The notes: generated from the letters alone by a model not told the origin. DNA of 64,000 nt from Strongylocentrotus purpuratus (GCF_000002235.5 NW_022145606.1:50067333-50131332); one strand, 5' to 3'. Counted from the first letter of the stretch, positions 24,188-36,844 are shown. A program made the numbers and translations.

Positions 24188-24285
24188 AAGCTTTACAAAT
24201 ATGCGTCATTTATTAATTATAATTGTAATTAAGTTATAATAAAAACATCGATAATTCTTGGTTTCTTTTTTGTTGGACGGACTGT
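24188..24285. mobile_element. Mariner-like MITE copy 2, right piece
   Basis: It continues the element interrupted at 17800: TTATTAATTATAATTG, ACATCGATAATTCTTGG and a decayed terminus GGACGGACTG followed by TA. It compares with the terminus at 34060-34097 and the complement of 6772-6830. Confidence 0.65.
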
Positions 24286-24766
24286 ATAAGAGAAAGGGAT
24301 TTAGTTATAGTGAGTTGGTGATAGAGACAGATTAATTGAGGGAAGGAGGGAAAAAAAATGACTGTGTATGTGTTGTGTGGTTGGATATTATGGGGTAATG
24401 CATGACATCCACCCCTTTATTACATGTATATCTTATATGTTTTGTCATTATACTTATATTAGGCGTGCTAGTAGTTGATGAATAACTGAATTGTCAAAAA
24501 TATATGCATATTCTATTTACGTAATGCCTGATAAAGAATATGAACATAAATGTAAACATCATTTCGTGCAATCCCACGAACCGCCTTCATGAAGATGGGC
24601 CTTGAGATGAAGATAGAGCGCATGTATATTTCTTTATAAAAACTGTTACAGGATGTGACTGGAAGGCCATTTTAAGTTTCACCCCCTTCCCGAGCTCTGT
24701 AATTCACCTCATATCATTGACCATACGTCTGCTGCTATGCTTATACTTGACATTTGTTTTTATCTC

Positions 24767-25325
24767 GATTAGATATTGGCGATGCTCTTTTTTTTTAAAT
24801 ATTACTTCTTTCAATCTTGACAACCTCAAACATGCTCAGAATGCAGCTGACAGGGATTCATGAGGGACATCTAAATATGATCATGTTTATTATATTCTCA
24901 AAAAGCTACACTGGTTGCCAATCCGCAAGCGCATTCAATTCAAAATCCTCACATGGAAGGCTGTAAATGGAATGGCACCAAACTATTTATAAAATTACCT
25001 TGTTATGCCATATACACCAGCTCGTAGTCTAAGATTATCACACCAGCATCTTCTTAAGATCCCCAAGACGTAAGTAACCTGTGTTGAAAGGGCCATTCAA
25101 ACTGCAGCACCTTCTCTTTGAAATAAAATTGACCATTAAATTTGAGAATCATAACTTCCTAATAGAGACCTTTAAATCCAAGCTAAAATATCATCTTGTT
25201 AACAATACTTGTATCAGACACTATGGTACTCATCCAAACTCTCTTATTCTTCCTATTATTCTCGTGCGCCTCGGAATAGAATTGTCTAGATAGACGGCGC
25301 CAAATGCCTATTATTATTATTGTTA
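24767..25325 (+). mobile_element. L2-like LINE fragment (paralogue of 362-980)
   Basis: It is the same decayed ORF2 C-terminus as in copy A (KLHWLPIRKRIQFKILTWK, FKSKLKYHL, APNAYY) with a (TTA)n tail at about 25309-25336. The shared breaks show that it was dead before the duplication. Confidence 0.7.
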
Positions 25326-27104
25326 TTATTATTATATCTAGGTTTAATCTTATAAAGAAATGACCACAAATTGTCAGAATTCTACTAACTTTTCAACAAA
25401 AGGTTACGACGTGGACAAGGTAGATCATCGAACCCCAAATCAAAAGACATAATTTGCTATTAATTTCAATTGAACTGGTTTATGTAGAAATATGTATCAA
25501 TGTAATAAACCTCGGTTGTTGAGAGCCAGGAAGCCGTTATCAAAGTGCTATGAGATAATGCATTGGGTTTCAGCAGAATATGGAAGGGGTGTGCAATCAT
25601 TTGAGCCGTATATTTTGAGCTTCGTAAAATCCTTAAGAAAAGGTTCCTAACTCCGTCGTTTAACTGACTTCTTTTTTCCCATCACCCATTTTATTTCATG
25701 ACGTTAATTCTAAACAATACGAAAAAGTTTACTAATGATTCGTTCCTTTTACCCCTTTTTTATTGTGATGTTGTAATTCATGTTTTAGATAGAGCGATAA
25801 CAAAAGCGGGACATACGGACGGACGTACAGACGGACAACCGGCACAAATAACGCTTCCGGCACCACTTTCAGAGGGCAGAGGCATAACAAAGCTCAAAAG
25901 CTTTCAGCAAATGTAGTCTTATATATAGGCGATTTGCAGTGCATGTGATTTTTAACAAGATTGATTCTAATATTTTCCTCATTATTCCAAAACTTTACAG
26001 TACACATCAATTCGTATTTGCTTAATCAGTACTCAACTATATGTTTCAGAAGTAAAGAACGCTTTATAGTAGATCTAGTTGATTGCAAGCAAAAATATGA
26101 AAGGGAGTTTGAGCCCCCCTCCTCATTCCTTCAACCCCCGAAAAACCCCGTTCTTCTTGATTGGCGCCTTGTTTTTATAATTCCATCCCGCCTCAACAAG
26201 TCGTCAAGCTTATGCCTATTGACTAATTGTAATGTATAGTTGATGAATAACAGAATTATCAAAATATTGGCTGATTACGTTTGTGTTTATATAACTGATT
26301 AAGAAAATCAAAACTAATGTAAATATCACTACGTGCAAATCTGCGTCGTTTCTGAAGGACGTTTGTATTTTGCGTAAGATAACCAAGGTAGTACATCCCT
26401 TGGTATCATGTTAACAAATCACGGGTTAGAGGCACTATATTATAACTAAATTTTCTTCAAACGAAGTAATCCCTCATTGAACACATGCACCAATCATTTC
26501 AGTGGGAAACAAATAGGGATCCATGCTAGAACACGTAAGCGCATTGTTCAACGAGCAATCCAAAATCTCGGGGAGGGTGTGTGGGTGTGTACGGTACCAA
26601 ACCGAGGACACTCAAAAGATCTATACATTCACATGCAGAACCACTCGCATAACGTCCTCGTTTTCAGAATCATGTAAATTATTTAAAGTTTGATGACCTT
26701 TAAGATATCGTGTACGTTTATCTAAGATGCTCCATTCGCAAGAAAAAAAATAAAAATACTAGTCTTTGGTTATGGAGTATATTTGTATATCGTTCACAAA
26801 ATGTTATATTGAGACCAGCATAATGTCCTTGAACATGAAATGAAACGCAGATTTGTACATAATAATGAGTCCTCTATTTACCCCCACAAACGTGTATGTC
26901 CGCGTGTGTGTGTATGTTTGTATTTGTTAGTATGCGAGTTTCGAGGGGGTTGGGGGGGGGGGGGGAGAGGGCGAAATAAATTATGCAAATTTGTCTGAAT
27001 GTGTTGTCAAAACTAAAGAAAGTAGTTATATTTAGACCATGGTCTAAATTCCAGTTTAAATCTTTATTCTTTATAGTGGACCAAACAAAGTGTAAATGCA
27101 TTAA

Positions 27105-27634
27105 AGGGGAAGTCCACCCTGAAATTAAGTTAGTTTTAATAGGAGTAGAAAAATGAGAGAAACAAGTTTGAGCAAATTCCGATTAAAAATAAGGAAGTTA
27201 GGATTTTTTAAGTTGTGATCAATCAAACACAAATTGGCAACTCTATGACGTAAAATGCGAGCTCAACTTCCATTTGCTTAGTACTAAAAAAATCTAAAAT
27301 TTTCATTTTCCCTCAAGAAACATTTCAACCATACATGCACCCTAAATATAATAATTGCAAATATGTTTGTATACTCCCCCTGCAAGGAACAAATATATAT
27401 TCCGTCATCAATAACGAAGAAAACATGATTTTATGGAATATGATGCACAAAGCAAATGAAGGAGAGCTCGTATAATAAGTCACAGAGTTGCCAATTTGTA
27501 TTTGATTGATCACAACTTCAATAATTCATAACTTTCTTATTTTCATTCAGAATTTGCTCAAACTTTCACTCACCTGATTTTCTTATTATTCTGCCTCTAT
27601 CGAAACAAACTTATTTTGGGGGTGGACTTTCCCT
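27105..27634. mobile_element. MITE, 530 bp, TTAA target
   Basis: The TIRs are AGGGGAAGTCCACCC on the left and the complement AGGGAAAGTCCACCC on the right. TTAA duplicates flank it (27101-27104 and 27635-27638). Copy A has a single TTAA at 4145-4148 with otherwise matching flanks, so the empty site is visible. Inverted similarity extends well inside (CAAATTGGCAACTC against GAGTTGCCAATTTG). Relatives are at 32534-33769, 44987-45415 and 47848-48440. Confidence 0.88.
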
Positions 27635-27749
27635 TTAAGGAACAACATTACTATCACTTATTTTACATTAAGAAAAAAACATATAAAGGTTCATAACAGA
27701 CCAACCAATTCGTGATTTTTTAAAAACTTTGAACGGCAGTATCGGGCAA

Positions 27750-27983
27750 CACTCAATAGACTGCGAACTGGGGTTGAAAGATTCAACGCAAATATGAACC
27801 GTGGGGGACTTTGGGAATCACCGGCATGCATCTGTGGTGCAGATGAGCAGACGGTAGACCATTTCATCTACAACTGCCCTGTTCTCAAACCTCCTGACGG
27901 GATGACTGATCTGTCAAGCCCAACTGATGCTTAAGTCAATACCCAGCTTCAAGGAATAGCCTGATATATGATACTCCTAAAAA
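27750..27983 (+). mobile_element. 5'-truncated LINE 3' end with CCHC-type C-terminus
   Basis: It encodes RLRTGVERFNANMNRGGL, CICGADEQTVDHFIYNC and a stop about 20 codons later. The C-x-C-x7-H-x4-C pattern is the zinc-knuckle C-terminus of some I/Nimb-like LINEs. GGGCAA occurs at both edges (27744-27749 and 27984-27989), and copy A (near 4645) lacks the insert. It is a dead-on-arrival insertion of about 234 bp. Confidence 0.75.
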
Positions 27984-28501
27984 GGGCAATGCATGGCATT
28001 CCCCCTTATCGATTCTTTAGTATTCTTGCCAGAGTCTAAGCATGGATGACATGCAGTAACCCCCAAATACCATGGAATCTTTTTTGAGCCTTTGTTATGA
28101 TTATGTTTGGCTCGTCTACTATTAAATCACGAATCAATACAAAACCCTTTTGGAAATTTCGGTGTGTAGAAGAGGTAAAGCGCTTAATTTGTACCAAAAA
28201 GTGGCCGGGAAGGGCTTTTAAGATGGAAACACAATTGAATAATAAGTTTTACTTCCAGGCCATAATAACTACAAAAGGGGGATAATTTATCCGACTTCAA
28301 GTACCACGTCAAAGCAGGTTACCTGGTTAATCATGGACACGTGACAAGTCTATGTATATTGGGTGCTTGTAGGTAATGAATACCAGAGTTATCTTAAATA
28401 TATGCCGATTATATTTGCGTTATGCTTGTTAAAAATACATATTTATAAATGTAAATACAATTTCGTGCAATCCCGCGTCGTTTCTGAGGGACCTTTGTAG
28501 T

Positions 28502-29400
28502 TTGCGTGAGATAAGTAATTATATGCATCTCTTACAGCAAATTGTTCAGAAACACAGTATCAATTATTATTTGTATGCAGATGACTTACAGCTTTATTTC
28601 ATTTGCAAACCTGTCCAGAAAGAAAAAGGTGGAAATGTGAAGAAAATTGAAAACTGTATAGCTGATGTAAGGAACTGGATGATTGAGAGTCGCTTAAAAC
28701 TAAATGATGCAAAAACATAATTCATTTTGCTTGGCAACAGTAGAAAGCTCAGTAAAATTAGGGTTGCTCATGTTCAAGTTTGTTTCGCCCCTGTATCTCC
28801 TGTACATCAAGCTAGTAATCTTGGTGTATTATTTGATGCTGCCATGTCACTTGAAACCCATGTTTCAAATTGTGTTAAACTGGCCAATTGTAACCTAAGT
28901 AATATCCGGGCAATTAGGCAATATCTCTCACCTCAATCCACCCAACAGTTAGTACATCATTTTGTTACTTCAAACCTGGATAATTGCAATTCATTTCTCT
29001 TTCGACTACCCGCTAACCAAATAACCGATTGCAAAAAGTTCAGAAGGCTGCTGCTCGCCTTGTAACTAACTCTAGAAGATCACCACATATCACTCCTATC
29101 TTGAAATATCTGCACTGGCTCCCTGTTCATCAGCGTGTGAGTAGTGCACCTAATGATCTAGCTCCAGAATATATTTCATCCCTTCTATCACCCCACTCCT
29201 CAGGTCGTTCTGGTTTACGTTCATCACATAATATTAGACTTAAAGAAATACGTACCAACAGAAATTGGGGGGGGGGGATAGAGCATTTGCATCAGCAGCT
29301 CCTTCTTTGTGGAATAAGTTATCTTTCTCTATTCAGATGGCCAACACTCTTTCTACTATAAAAAATGGGCTTAAAATTCACCTGATGCTCAATGCATAGT
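28502..29400 (+). pseudogene. L2-like LINE RT C-terminal half, decayed
   Basis: It contains YADDLQLYF (RT catalytic block), NWMIESRLKLNDAKT, ASNLGVLFDAAMSLETHVSN, FVTSNLDNCNSFLFRLP, ITPILKYLHWLPVHQRV and APEYISSLLSPHSSGRSGLR, spread over two or three frames. Frame breaks lie near 28720, 29060 and 29265 (a G run). It is the better preserved paralogue of 5228-5760. Confidence 0.8.
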
Positions 29401-29620
29401 GTTAAATGTCAATGTTCTTTTTATACAATGCATGCAAAACGAATAATCACACTTTGCCACATTGTATGTACCATGGCACCATGAAGTTGTGTGATCTAAC
29501 GTAAGTTTAAATTTAAAATTTCTTTAATCTTAAGTATGTTAAATATGAATGTAAATTACTTGTATGCGCCTTGAGTATCTCTAAAGGTGGATATGTTGCG
29601 ATTTATAAATATTGCTATTA

Positions 29621-30819
29621 TCAGGTGGGCTGTATCTATACAGACCACCTTATAATTTTGTTAAAATTGCCTTTATTATTATTTATTTATTTTATTTCTA
29701 ACCACTTTTTTGTTAACAAGATAACTTGAAAATGGCTAAATCAAATAACTTGAAATTTGGCACACATATGTATAGGCATATGGAGAAAACACGGTAAGGT
29801 TTAAAACCTTGACCTTGACTGATGACGTCATCTAGGCGCCATTTTGTGAAATTTTCTGAAAATTTACTCATGATCATATTTTCATAACGGTAAATCATTT
29901 CTCATTCATATTTATCATGATCAAGGTCAATATCAGTCCGGTCAATTTCATGTCAAAAAACGCGCGCGTGCGCGTACGTCCGCGCGTTAGTGCGCGCGCA
30001 AAATTTTATAATGCTGAGAATCGTTTCAAATTTATTTTGCATACGTTTTAGGTCATTTTAAGCATTTTATAAAAAATCGCGCGTACGAGCATGCGCGCGC
30101 GTTTTCGCGCGTAACACCATTAAAAAACATAGAATCGCCATTTTTTTTTCTTTCATGATATTTCTCATATTTTTTCAAGGAATTTGATTCCATGTTTATC
30201 TCTTTATGACCATTATTAACAAGATGAGCGTAAATTCAAGATAAATGTCAGTGCGCGCGAGGTCTTTTAATACATAGCATATATGGGCAAAAACATGCCT
30301 ATACAAAATCCGTTATAGCTCTTTGGAATGCACCGGGATCCTCAATTTGTTTTCATATTAAGATAGAGTATGAGTCGGAAATATGATTCCATGTCTCATT
30401 TGGCCATTAAGTGTATCGTGACATCATCACAATGGCCTTGGAACTCAAAATACGAATTTGCATATTATGACGTCAGCATATTTATGTAAAATTGATTGTA
30501 TCTCTGTAAATATTGATCAATTTTCTTCAAAATTTCGATATGTTGTAGCTAAGACAATTCTCTACAAGCGCAGTAATAACCATTTTTCATTTTGATGATG
30601 TCATCATAGTGAAAATTTTGATTAAAGGCCTCATGTCAAAAACTTCATAATTTGCGTGTTATGCCTATAGAAGGTGAATTTAGTTCACGTTATGAATCTA
30701 CATGATATTGTCTTTTAAGAATTTGTAAGCATTATGTCGCTTATCTTTGCTCTATTTTGTCTCAAATGTTAGTTGACCAGCCCACCTATACTTGTTCCAA
30801 ACAAGTATTATATGTCTAG
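29621..30819 (+). mobile_element. Non-autonomous Helitron, 1.2 kb
   Basis: It begins TC (29621) and ends CTAG (30816-30819), inserted between A and T with no target duplication. A hairpin (ACTTGTT-CCA-AACAAGT, 30790-30806) sits 9 nt before CTAG, as expected of Helitron 3' ends. Copy A near 6000 shows the uninterrupted AT-rich site. Subterminal AGGTGGGCTG and CAGCCCACCT are inverted near the ends. The interior has GC-rich stretches of alternating CG (29960-30000, 30076-30112). No Rep or helicase ORF is present, so it would depend on a partner in trans. Confidence 0.8.
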
Positions 30820-31630
30820 TTATTATTATTTTTATTGTATCATGTTTAAATCGTGAGTTCAAAGCGTCATGACCATAGTGTTTTTATAGAAGACGTTACC
30901 TCTCTTTAAATACATGCATGAAACACGAGAGAAAACAAATAAATGAGATCCATACTGAAATATAAACAGGTGATGTTCAACACCATCTGGTTTTCGCTTG
31001 TTGGAGGTTGAGTGGTTGGTGTAGACAAATTTAATAATGCGAACTATTCTTAATCTTATTTCGAAATGATTCACGAATGTGGTTCTATTGAAACCATCAT
31101 CACGCCCTGATATAGACCATATTTCTCACTGTAAAACACTCCTTCCCCAAAATATTCATTTTTTGTACAATTCTTAATAAAAAGAAGTTAACATGTTGGG
31201 TCGTAGAGTTGCCAATGTTTATTTGATCTGTAATATTGAACTTAGAAAGATGAAGAAATCAAGAGTTTCGATACCGTAAAGATCTCGACTGAATAGTTAG
31301 GTTTAGGTAATTTGTTTTGTTAGTCTTAACATCATGATTACATTTTTAATTAAAGCGATCACATTTATCTTATATTCGATCTTAATACATACTGGATGTA
31401 GGCAAGGGTCTTGTAAAAAGCAGTTTTGGAACTGAAAATGCCTCCCTTACTTGAAATATAGGTTTCATCAATGAATACATGATCATTCTACATGCTTGCC
31501 GAATAGTTTTCATAAATTCATCTAGCCTGAACCAAACATTCCTGCCTCAAAATGATAAATTTACACTCAAAGAATAACAGTACTTGATGAGAAAAATAAT
31601 ATGTAGATTCTGTTTGGATAATAGTATAAT

Positions 31631-31745
31631 ATTAATGACTGCTTTGAGAGAAATAGTTGTTTTTATACGCTCAAGGGAAGATTAGAATTGTGCTATAGAG
31701 CGTATAAAAACAACTATTTCTCGAATATTAAAGCAGTCATTAATA
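31631..31745. repeat. 115-bp hairpin (mini-foldback)
   Basis: The left arm ATTAATGACTGCTTT ... AGAAATAGTTGTTTTTATAC is complementary to the right arm ending GCAGTCATTAAT, with a loop of about 25 nt. It sits exactly where the A/B collinearity stops. It could be a tiny MITE or an RNA hairpin. Confidence 0.75.
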
Positions 31746-32533
31746 CTTTTATATGCCGAAAAAAAAGTCAGCTTATGACACCACCTTTGCCTTTATCTAG
31801 TTTATCTGCACGGTTGCTTTTTATGAATGTATCTTTGAGAGTAGACTAAAAAATCAAAAATATATATATATATTTTTTTTGTTGTCGAAGATTGGATTCG
31901 ATCTCTTACGTACCATCGATGATGTGACTAAAATCACAGCCTTAGACCGCTCGGCCATCGCGCACTGATACCATATCTAGCAGTTTTTTCTGATCTATAC
32001 ATTAAAATGGATCAAAAACGGCTTCGCGTGCTGGATGCTTCGCGGCAGCTCCATTAAACGGGCCCTTTTTTAACTTTTGCAATGCATTGGCACGAACTTT
32101 GATCAAGATCTATCGGCAGATGTTGTTTTTAGAAGTTTATTTTCGTCTTCATGTCAACAATGCAAGGTAAAATTGTCGGTAAGATCGATCGAGATTCAAT
32201 TTTATTGAAATTACCGACCAATTCATCGCACACGTACGGTATCCTCGATCGCTCAGACCATTTTTTAACACGTGAACCTATGGGTATTTCACCAAGACTG
32301 AACTATTTTCCCAGTAACCATGGTAACTGGGATTTTAGAACTATTTTTTGAACTATTACATGGGTTTGGAATTTTACCAGGAATTTTACAGGAATAGTTA
32401 AAGTTTATGAATGCCATTTCGACCAATCAGATAGCTGGATTTCTTAAGTGAGGTATATAATAAACTATATAAAAACGAATGTAGATGTCACGTTTGTGTC
32501 CCTTAGATCAAAACATTTTCCTAAAGCTCTTAT
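31746..32533. other. Non-coding, no gene seen
   Basis: A TA microsatellite at about 31858-31872 and a tRNA-like segment (annotated separately) are the only recognisable items. Two short inverted stretches (GTCGGTAA/TTACCGAC near 32177-32219) suggest another decayed MITE. It has no counterpart in copy A. Confidence 0.5.
31884..31966 (-). other. tRNA-Leu-like sequence (pseudogene or SINE head)
   Basis: Read on the - strand: GCGCGATGGCCGAGCGGTCT then AAGG (a perfect box A region for class II tRNA-Leu/Ser), a stem TGTGA-TTTTAG-TCACA that would place a UAG-type anticodon, a long variable region, and box B AGATCGAATCC. The acceptor ends do not pair well and the anticodon loop is one base short. 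It is therefore probably a tRNA pseudogene or the head of a SINE. Confidence 0.5.
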
Positions 32534-33769
32534 AGGGTAAGTCCAATCCAATAATAACATACTTCCAATAGAAGCAAAACCAACAGACAAACTAATACTA
32601 AACAATTTCGAGCAAAATCGGATAACTAAAAAGAAAGTTATGAATTTTTAATGACATGAACAACTTTGAAAATCACAAGACAAATTGGCAACTCACTCGT
32701 GAGACTTCCCCCTACAAATATTATTTCCTCACATCAGCTGTTGATAGTAATATGTTTTCGTGGAAATGCACTAATATCAAGTAATTTGTTAAAGGTAATA
32801 CAAAGTTTTAGTTATGGGGTCATGAATTCGGTTCAAATGAACATATTTGAAGCATAATGCGATCCTACAATATTCAGTGATCGTTGTCGCGGTTGAAATA
32901 GAGTCTAAAGTTATGAAATTGTACATAATAAACTCTTTATGTTGTATACCTCCCTCTCAAGGTCAAGATATCAATTAAGCTATGAAACAATGCTTCTTGA
33001 ATAAAATTGACCAATTAGCTATTCCCGTTTCGAAATTATATATATCACAACTACATATTCTGAGATTTTTATGGTCGCAGCTACCATTTACGGCCGTAGG
33101 CGCTATTAGAAATTAATCAAAATTTACCGGGAGCACCGGTAAATTTTTAAAATTCAATTTTTCTCGAAAGCAGAAGTGTTTCAGGGGCTAACTTTTATAG
33201 TGCTTATAATAAATCCACAGGGGCATCCAAATATACCAAAATTGTAAATAATCACTATCCACCCAATTTTCAAAATTTCCCAAAACTTTGTATTACCTTT
33301 AAATTATCAAATCATGAACAAATATGTATTTTAATAAACTATTTATATACAAATTAATAATTATGAATATATACAATATTCCAAAAATGTTATCAATTTT
33401 CAAAGTTCATAGAAGAATGTGAAATGTCATGCATGCAATATGATATATGATACAAATTATATGACCTGTGTAAAGGCATGGCAAAATCAAGTTCTTTTGG
33501 ATAAAAATGGGAAATTAATGGGACTAAAAGAAGCATATATTTTAAAGCAAGAGAGGCAATAGGGTCACAAACTAACAACCAGTTTAGCAATTTGTGTAGT
33601 GATTTTCATTGCTCTATATTTTGTCATACTTTAACAAAAAAATCATAACTTCCTTATTTGTAATCCGGTTTTCTTTAAACTCGTTTACCTCGGTTTTTCC
33701 TGTTTTTTCCATTCTCTATATTTTTGCATCTATTGAAAGCAAATTGATTTTGGAGTGGACTTAGCCTTT
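32534..33769. mobile_element. Decayed MITE of the TTAA family (long form)
   Basis: The left end AGGGTAAGTCCAATCCAATA pairs with the right end complement AAGGCTAAGTCCACTCCAAA over about 50 bp. Inside, AAGAAAGTTATGA pairs with TCATAACTTCCTT. The right third matches 7905-8275 in copy A, so part of the element predates the duplication. There is no coding content. Confidence 0.6.
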
Positions 33770-33919
33770 CTGCTATATTTTTCATTTCCTTCTTTAACCC
33801 TATTTTATATAGTACTATGCCAGGTGCCAGCAATTAACTCACAAGGCCCATTTACCTACAAAACCGCGATTTTTTGTTTAACAAACCGTTTATGCCGGAA
33901 TTCAATTTAAAAAAGTGGA

Positions 33920-34097
33920 ATTAAACGAATTCGTTTTCACTGGCTGCCTGTCGTAGCAACAACCATAGTTGAAAAAATCTTTCATTAAGTCTTTCATCTA
34001 TGCTTTACAAATGTGTGTCATTTATTAATTATAATTGAGATAAAGTTATGATAACAACATCGTTTATTCTCGGTTTCGTTTTTTCTGGGACGCACTG
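33920..34097. mobile_element. Mariner-like MITE copy 3, right-end fragment
   Basis: It carries AAACGAATTCGTTTTCACTG and the terminus TTTTTTCTGGGACGCACTG followed by TA. It lacks the foldback core. It interrupts the A/B alignment at 33920. Confidence 0.7.
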
Positions 34098-35330
34098 TAT
34101 AATGTCAAAAATCATGCAAATACTCCTTTCCACATAATATGAAAATGAGCGTCTATTCAACATTCCGTTCTGTTTCTCTCTGTCTCTCTCCTTCTCTTCA
34201 CTTTAATTTTCCTTATTTTCACACAGATTTAAAAAAAAATCAATCATTAAATTCACTGCGTCGGTCTGCTCCCCCTTCTCCCCTCTCTTTCTCTCTTTCC
34301 CTTTATTCGATTGTCTCACTCTGTACATTTTATCTTTTCTTCAATATTTCTTTAATATCACGCGCACATGTCTACTGATGCAAAGCTCTTTCTTTGTATA
34401 CTCTATTCATGTTCTACATTATAACACTATTGTTAAAATCAATTTGTATATTGTTTTAAACATATTTGTGGCTAACATCCAGTAAATAAGATCGATTAAT
34501 CGATCTGTAATTGAAAAACAAGTCAGACAAAATGTTGGAACCATGCAGAAAGCGTTACAACAAAGTGTATATGTTGACTTATTTAGTCGGTACTGCTGGT
34601 AATTTGTATACACAAATAAATCAACGAATCAATAAATATATTTGTTTAAAGTAAATAATTATGACCATCATCATTATTATTACTTTCAGTTAATACAAGC
34701 GAACACTTTACTGTAACAATCTCTTTCTATTACTCTTAAATACAAATAATGTTTTTTTCCCCTAAAATATGAAACAATAAATTAACTACTCACCTTCCGT
34801 GTATATCAGTAGGCCTTTGAATGCAGATCAATGACGTCTTGACGTCTTTCACCGCCTTTAGTTTAGATGATCTAAACGACAAGTTGTTTTGACGTAATAA
34901 TAATTGAGGAATAATGAACTATGAAATAATGGTTAACATGTATAATGATATAGTCCGTGATGGCAGTCCGTGTAGAAGTATCCCTGATTAACACGGTGTT
35001 ACTCATGCAGCTCAAGTAAATGTCAACTGGGAGAATGATGAGACTAATTTTGTTAACATGAGTCTCCTGAAACAATTCCCGTCTTTTGAAATTTGTTGAC
35101 TGTCCGGATTCGTTTGCATTTGAATCATCTAATGTGCTCAATATTAAGCCTGCTTGATATAAAAGTAAACTAGAAAGTTCTCAAATTGCAGTACTCAGCT
35201 CGAAGGAGACCACTTCTTATAGCAGTCCACGAGGAAGAAATAACATGCATCGTCAGCAAGCCCAACCGAAGTCGATGTTTGTGACGGGTTTCAGTTTTGC
35301 ATGTGATGGTGATGTCATAAATCTCGTAAC
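34098..35330. other. Unassigned AT-rich DNA with a pyrimidine-rich stretch
   Basis: 34160-34345 is TCTCTC/CCTT-rich. A short open frame at 34872-35141 (- strand) has no family signature. I see no splice-supported gene and no repeat match within the window. Confidence 0.5.
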
Positions 35331-36593
35331 CCAGACAGTATGTGTGCGTGTGTGTGGGGAGAGGGGGGGGGGGGTCGTAATGTATGTTGACAGCCCTGGA
35401 TAGGTAGACCCACGGACATTTGGTAGATAAATTTCCCCTGGAACTTCAAACACTTTTTGACTCGTTGATGATCTAGTTTAAGGAAAGCAGGCGAATTGAG
35501 AGAGATGGATTAAATGAGTCTGAGAATGAATAAGAGAAAGAAAGAGAGAGGCGAACAATTATTGAGCGAGGGAGTGAGTTTGCGTGTGAAAGAGATTAAA
35601 TAAGTGGGAGAGAAAGAGAGAGAGAGAGAAATAGATTGATTGAGGAAGTAGAGAGAAAGAGAAGGGAAGAACCAATTAAACGGGTGTGTGTGTGTATGTG
35701 TGTGTGAAGAGAGAGACAGAGAAAGAGAGAGTTATAGAGAGAAACAGAGAAGAAGAGAGAGAGAGAGAAATGATGTAAGAGAATAGATGGAATGAGTGTG
35801 TATGACTTAAGAGAAAGAGATTTAGTTATGGTGAGTTGGTGATAGAGAAAGATTGATTGTTAAGGGAGGAAAATGTGTTGTGTGAATGGATGTTATGGGA
35901 TAATGCATGACATTCATTCCTATCTTATCCCTTATATTTTGTCTTAGTATATTTATATGGTGCTAGTAGTTGATGAATAACTGATTTATCAAAAATATAT
36001 GCAGATTCTATTTACGTATTGCCTGATAAAGAATACAAAAATAAATGTAAACATCATTTCGTGCAACCCCAGCATGCGAACGGAGCATCTAAACGTACCC
36101 GATACCTGAGAGGTCATCAAACTTTGAATAAGTTAGATGGAAGTTTAGCGAGTGGTCATGGAGGTGAGTGTATAAATCAGAAATATATGCCCACATGTTC
36201 CAGTTTGAAGTGCATTCACGATATCTAGCCAGGCCTGATTGAAATGATAATTTATCAAATATATCAATGAGTTCATTCAACCCCCATCCCCCTCAAAAAA
36301 AAAAAAAAAAAAAAAAAAACACGTTCTTCTTGATTGGCGCCTTGTTTCTAATTCCATCCCGCCTAAAAAAACAAGGGTATGTTTATTGGGTGATTGCACT
36401 TTGTAGTTGATGAATAACAGAATTATCACAAAAAATTGCAGGTTATGTTTGCGTTATACCTGATAGAGAATATTAAAATGAATATAAAAATTATTTCGTG
36501 CAATCCCACGACGTTTCTGAAGGACCTTTTTAGTTTGCGTGAGATAAGCAAATGTTATCATGATAAAATCACGAGTTAGAGGCACTATACTAA
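35330..36593. repeat. Segmental duplication, copy C (left part)
   Basis: 35380-35490 matches 17330-17460, and 35818-36070 matches 24297-24580. 36310-36593 matches 1790-2085. Between these, 36073-36235 matches copy A-type sequence in inverted orientation (the complement of 41003-41060 and 41565-41620). It is more diverged from A and B than they are from each other. 35500-35830 is a GA-rich simple repeat (AGAGAGAGAG-type) not seen in B. Confidence 0.75.
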
Positions 36594-36844
36594 GGCCTAA
36601 AAAAAATTGATGACTTGGCGTAACGGGTCACTGAAAATTAGGGTAGGTAGGGCGATTTTTTTTTGTTTTTTGTTGTTGTTGTTGTTGTTGTTGTTGCTTA
36701 TATTTGCATACATGAAATTAGCCATTCATACACATACATACATACAGTGGCGTAGATAGGTCCTCAGACCTTGGGGATGATCTGATGAGAGGGGTAGACC
36801 ACAATATGTTCAAATAACTCCACGCACACACGCACACATATATG

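Larger units (their letters stand above)
24288..31625. repeat. Segmental duplication, copy B (main block)
   Basis: It is collinear with 1-6771. Its first 90 bases (GGATTTAGTTATAGTGAGTT) extend beyond the part of copy A in the window and also match copy C at about 35818. Modules of about 150 bases recur at about 24470, 26233 and 28368. Copy B-only insertions are a TTAA MITE, a LINE 3' end and a Helitron. Confidence 0.85.

Noticed and set aside
34872-35141. 89-aa - strand frame as a possible small gene
   Set aside because: No family signature, no promoter or splice support, and AT-rich composition like the flanks.
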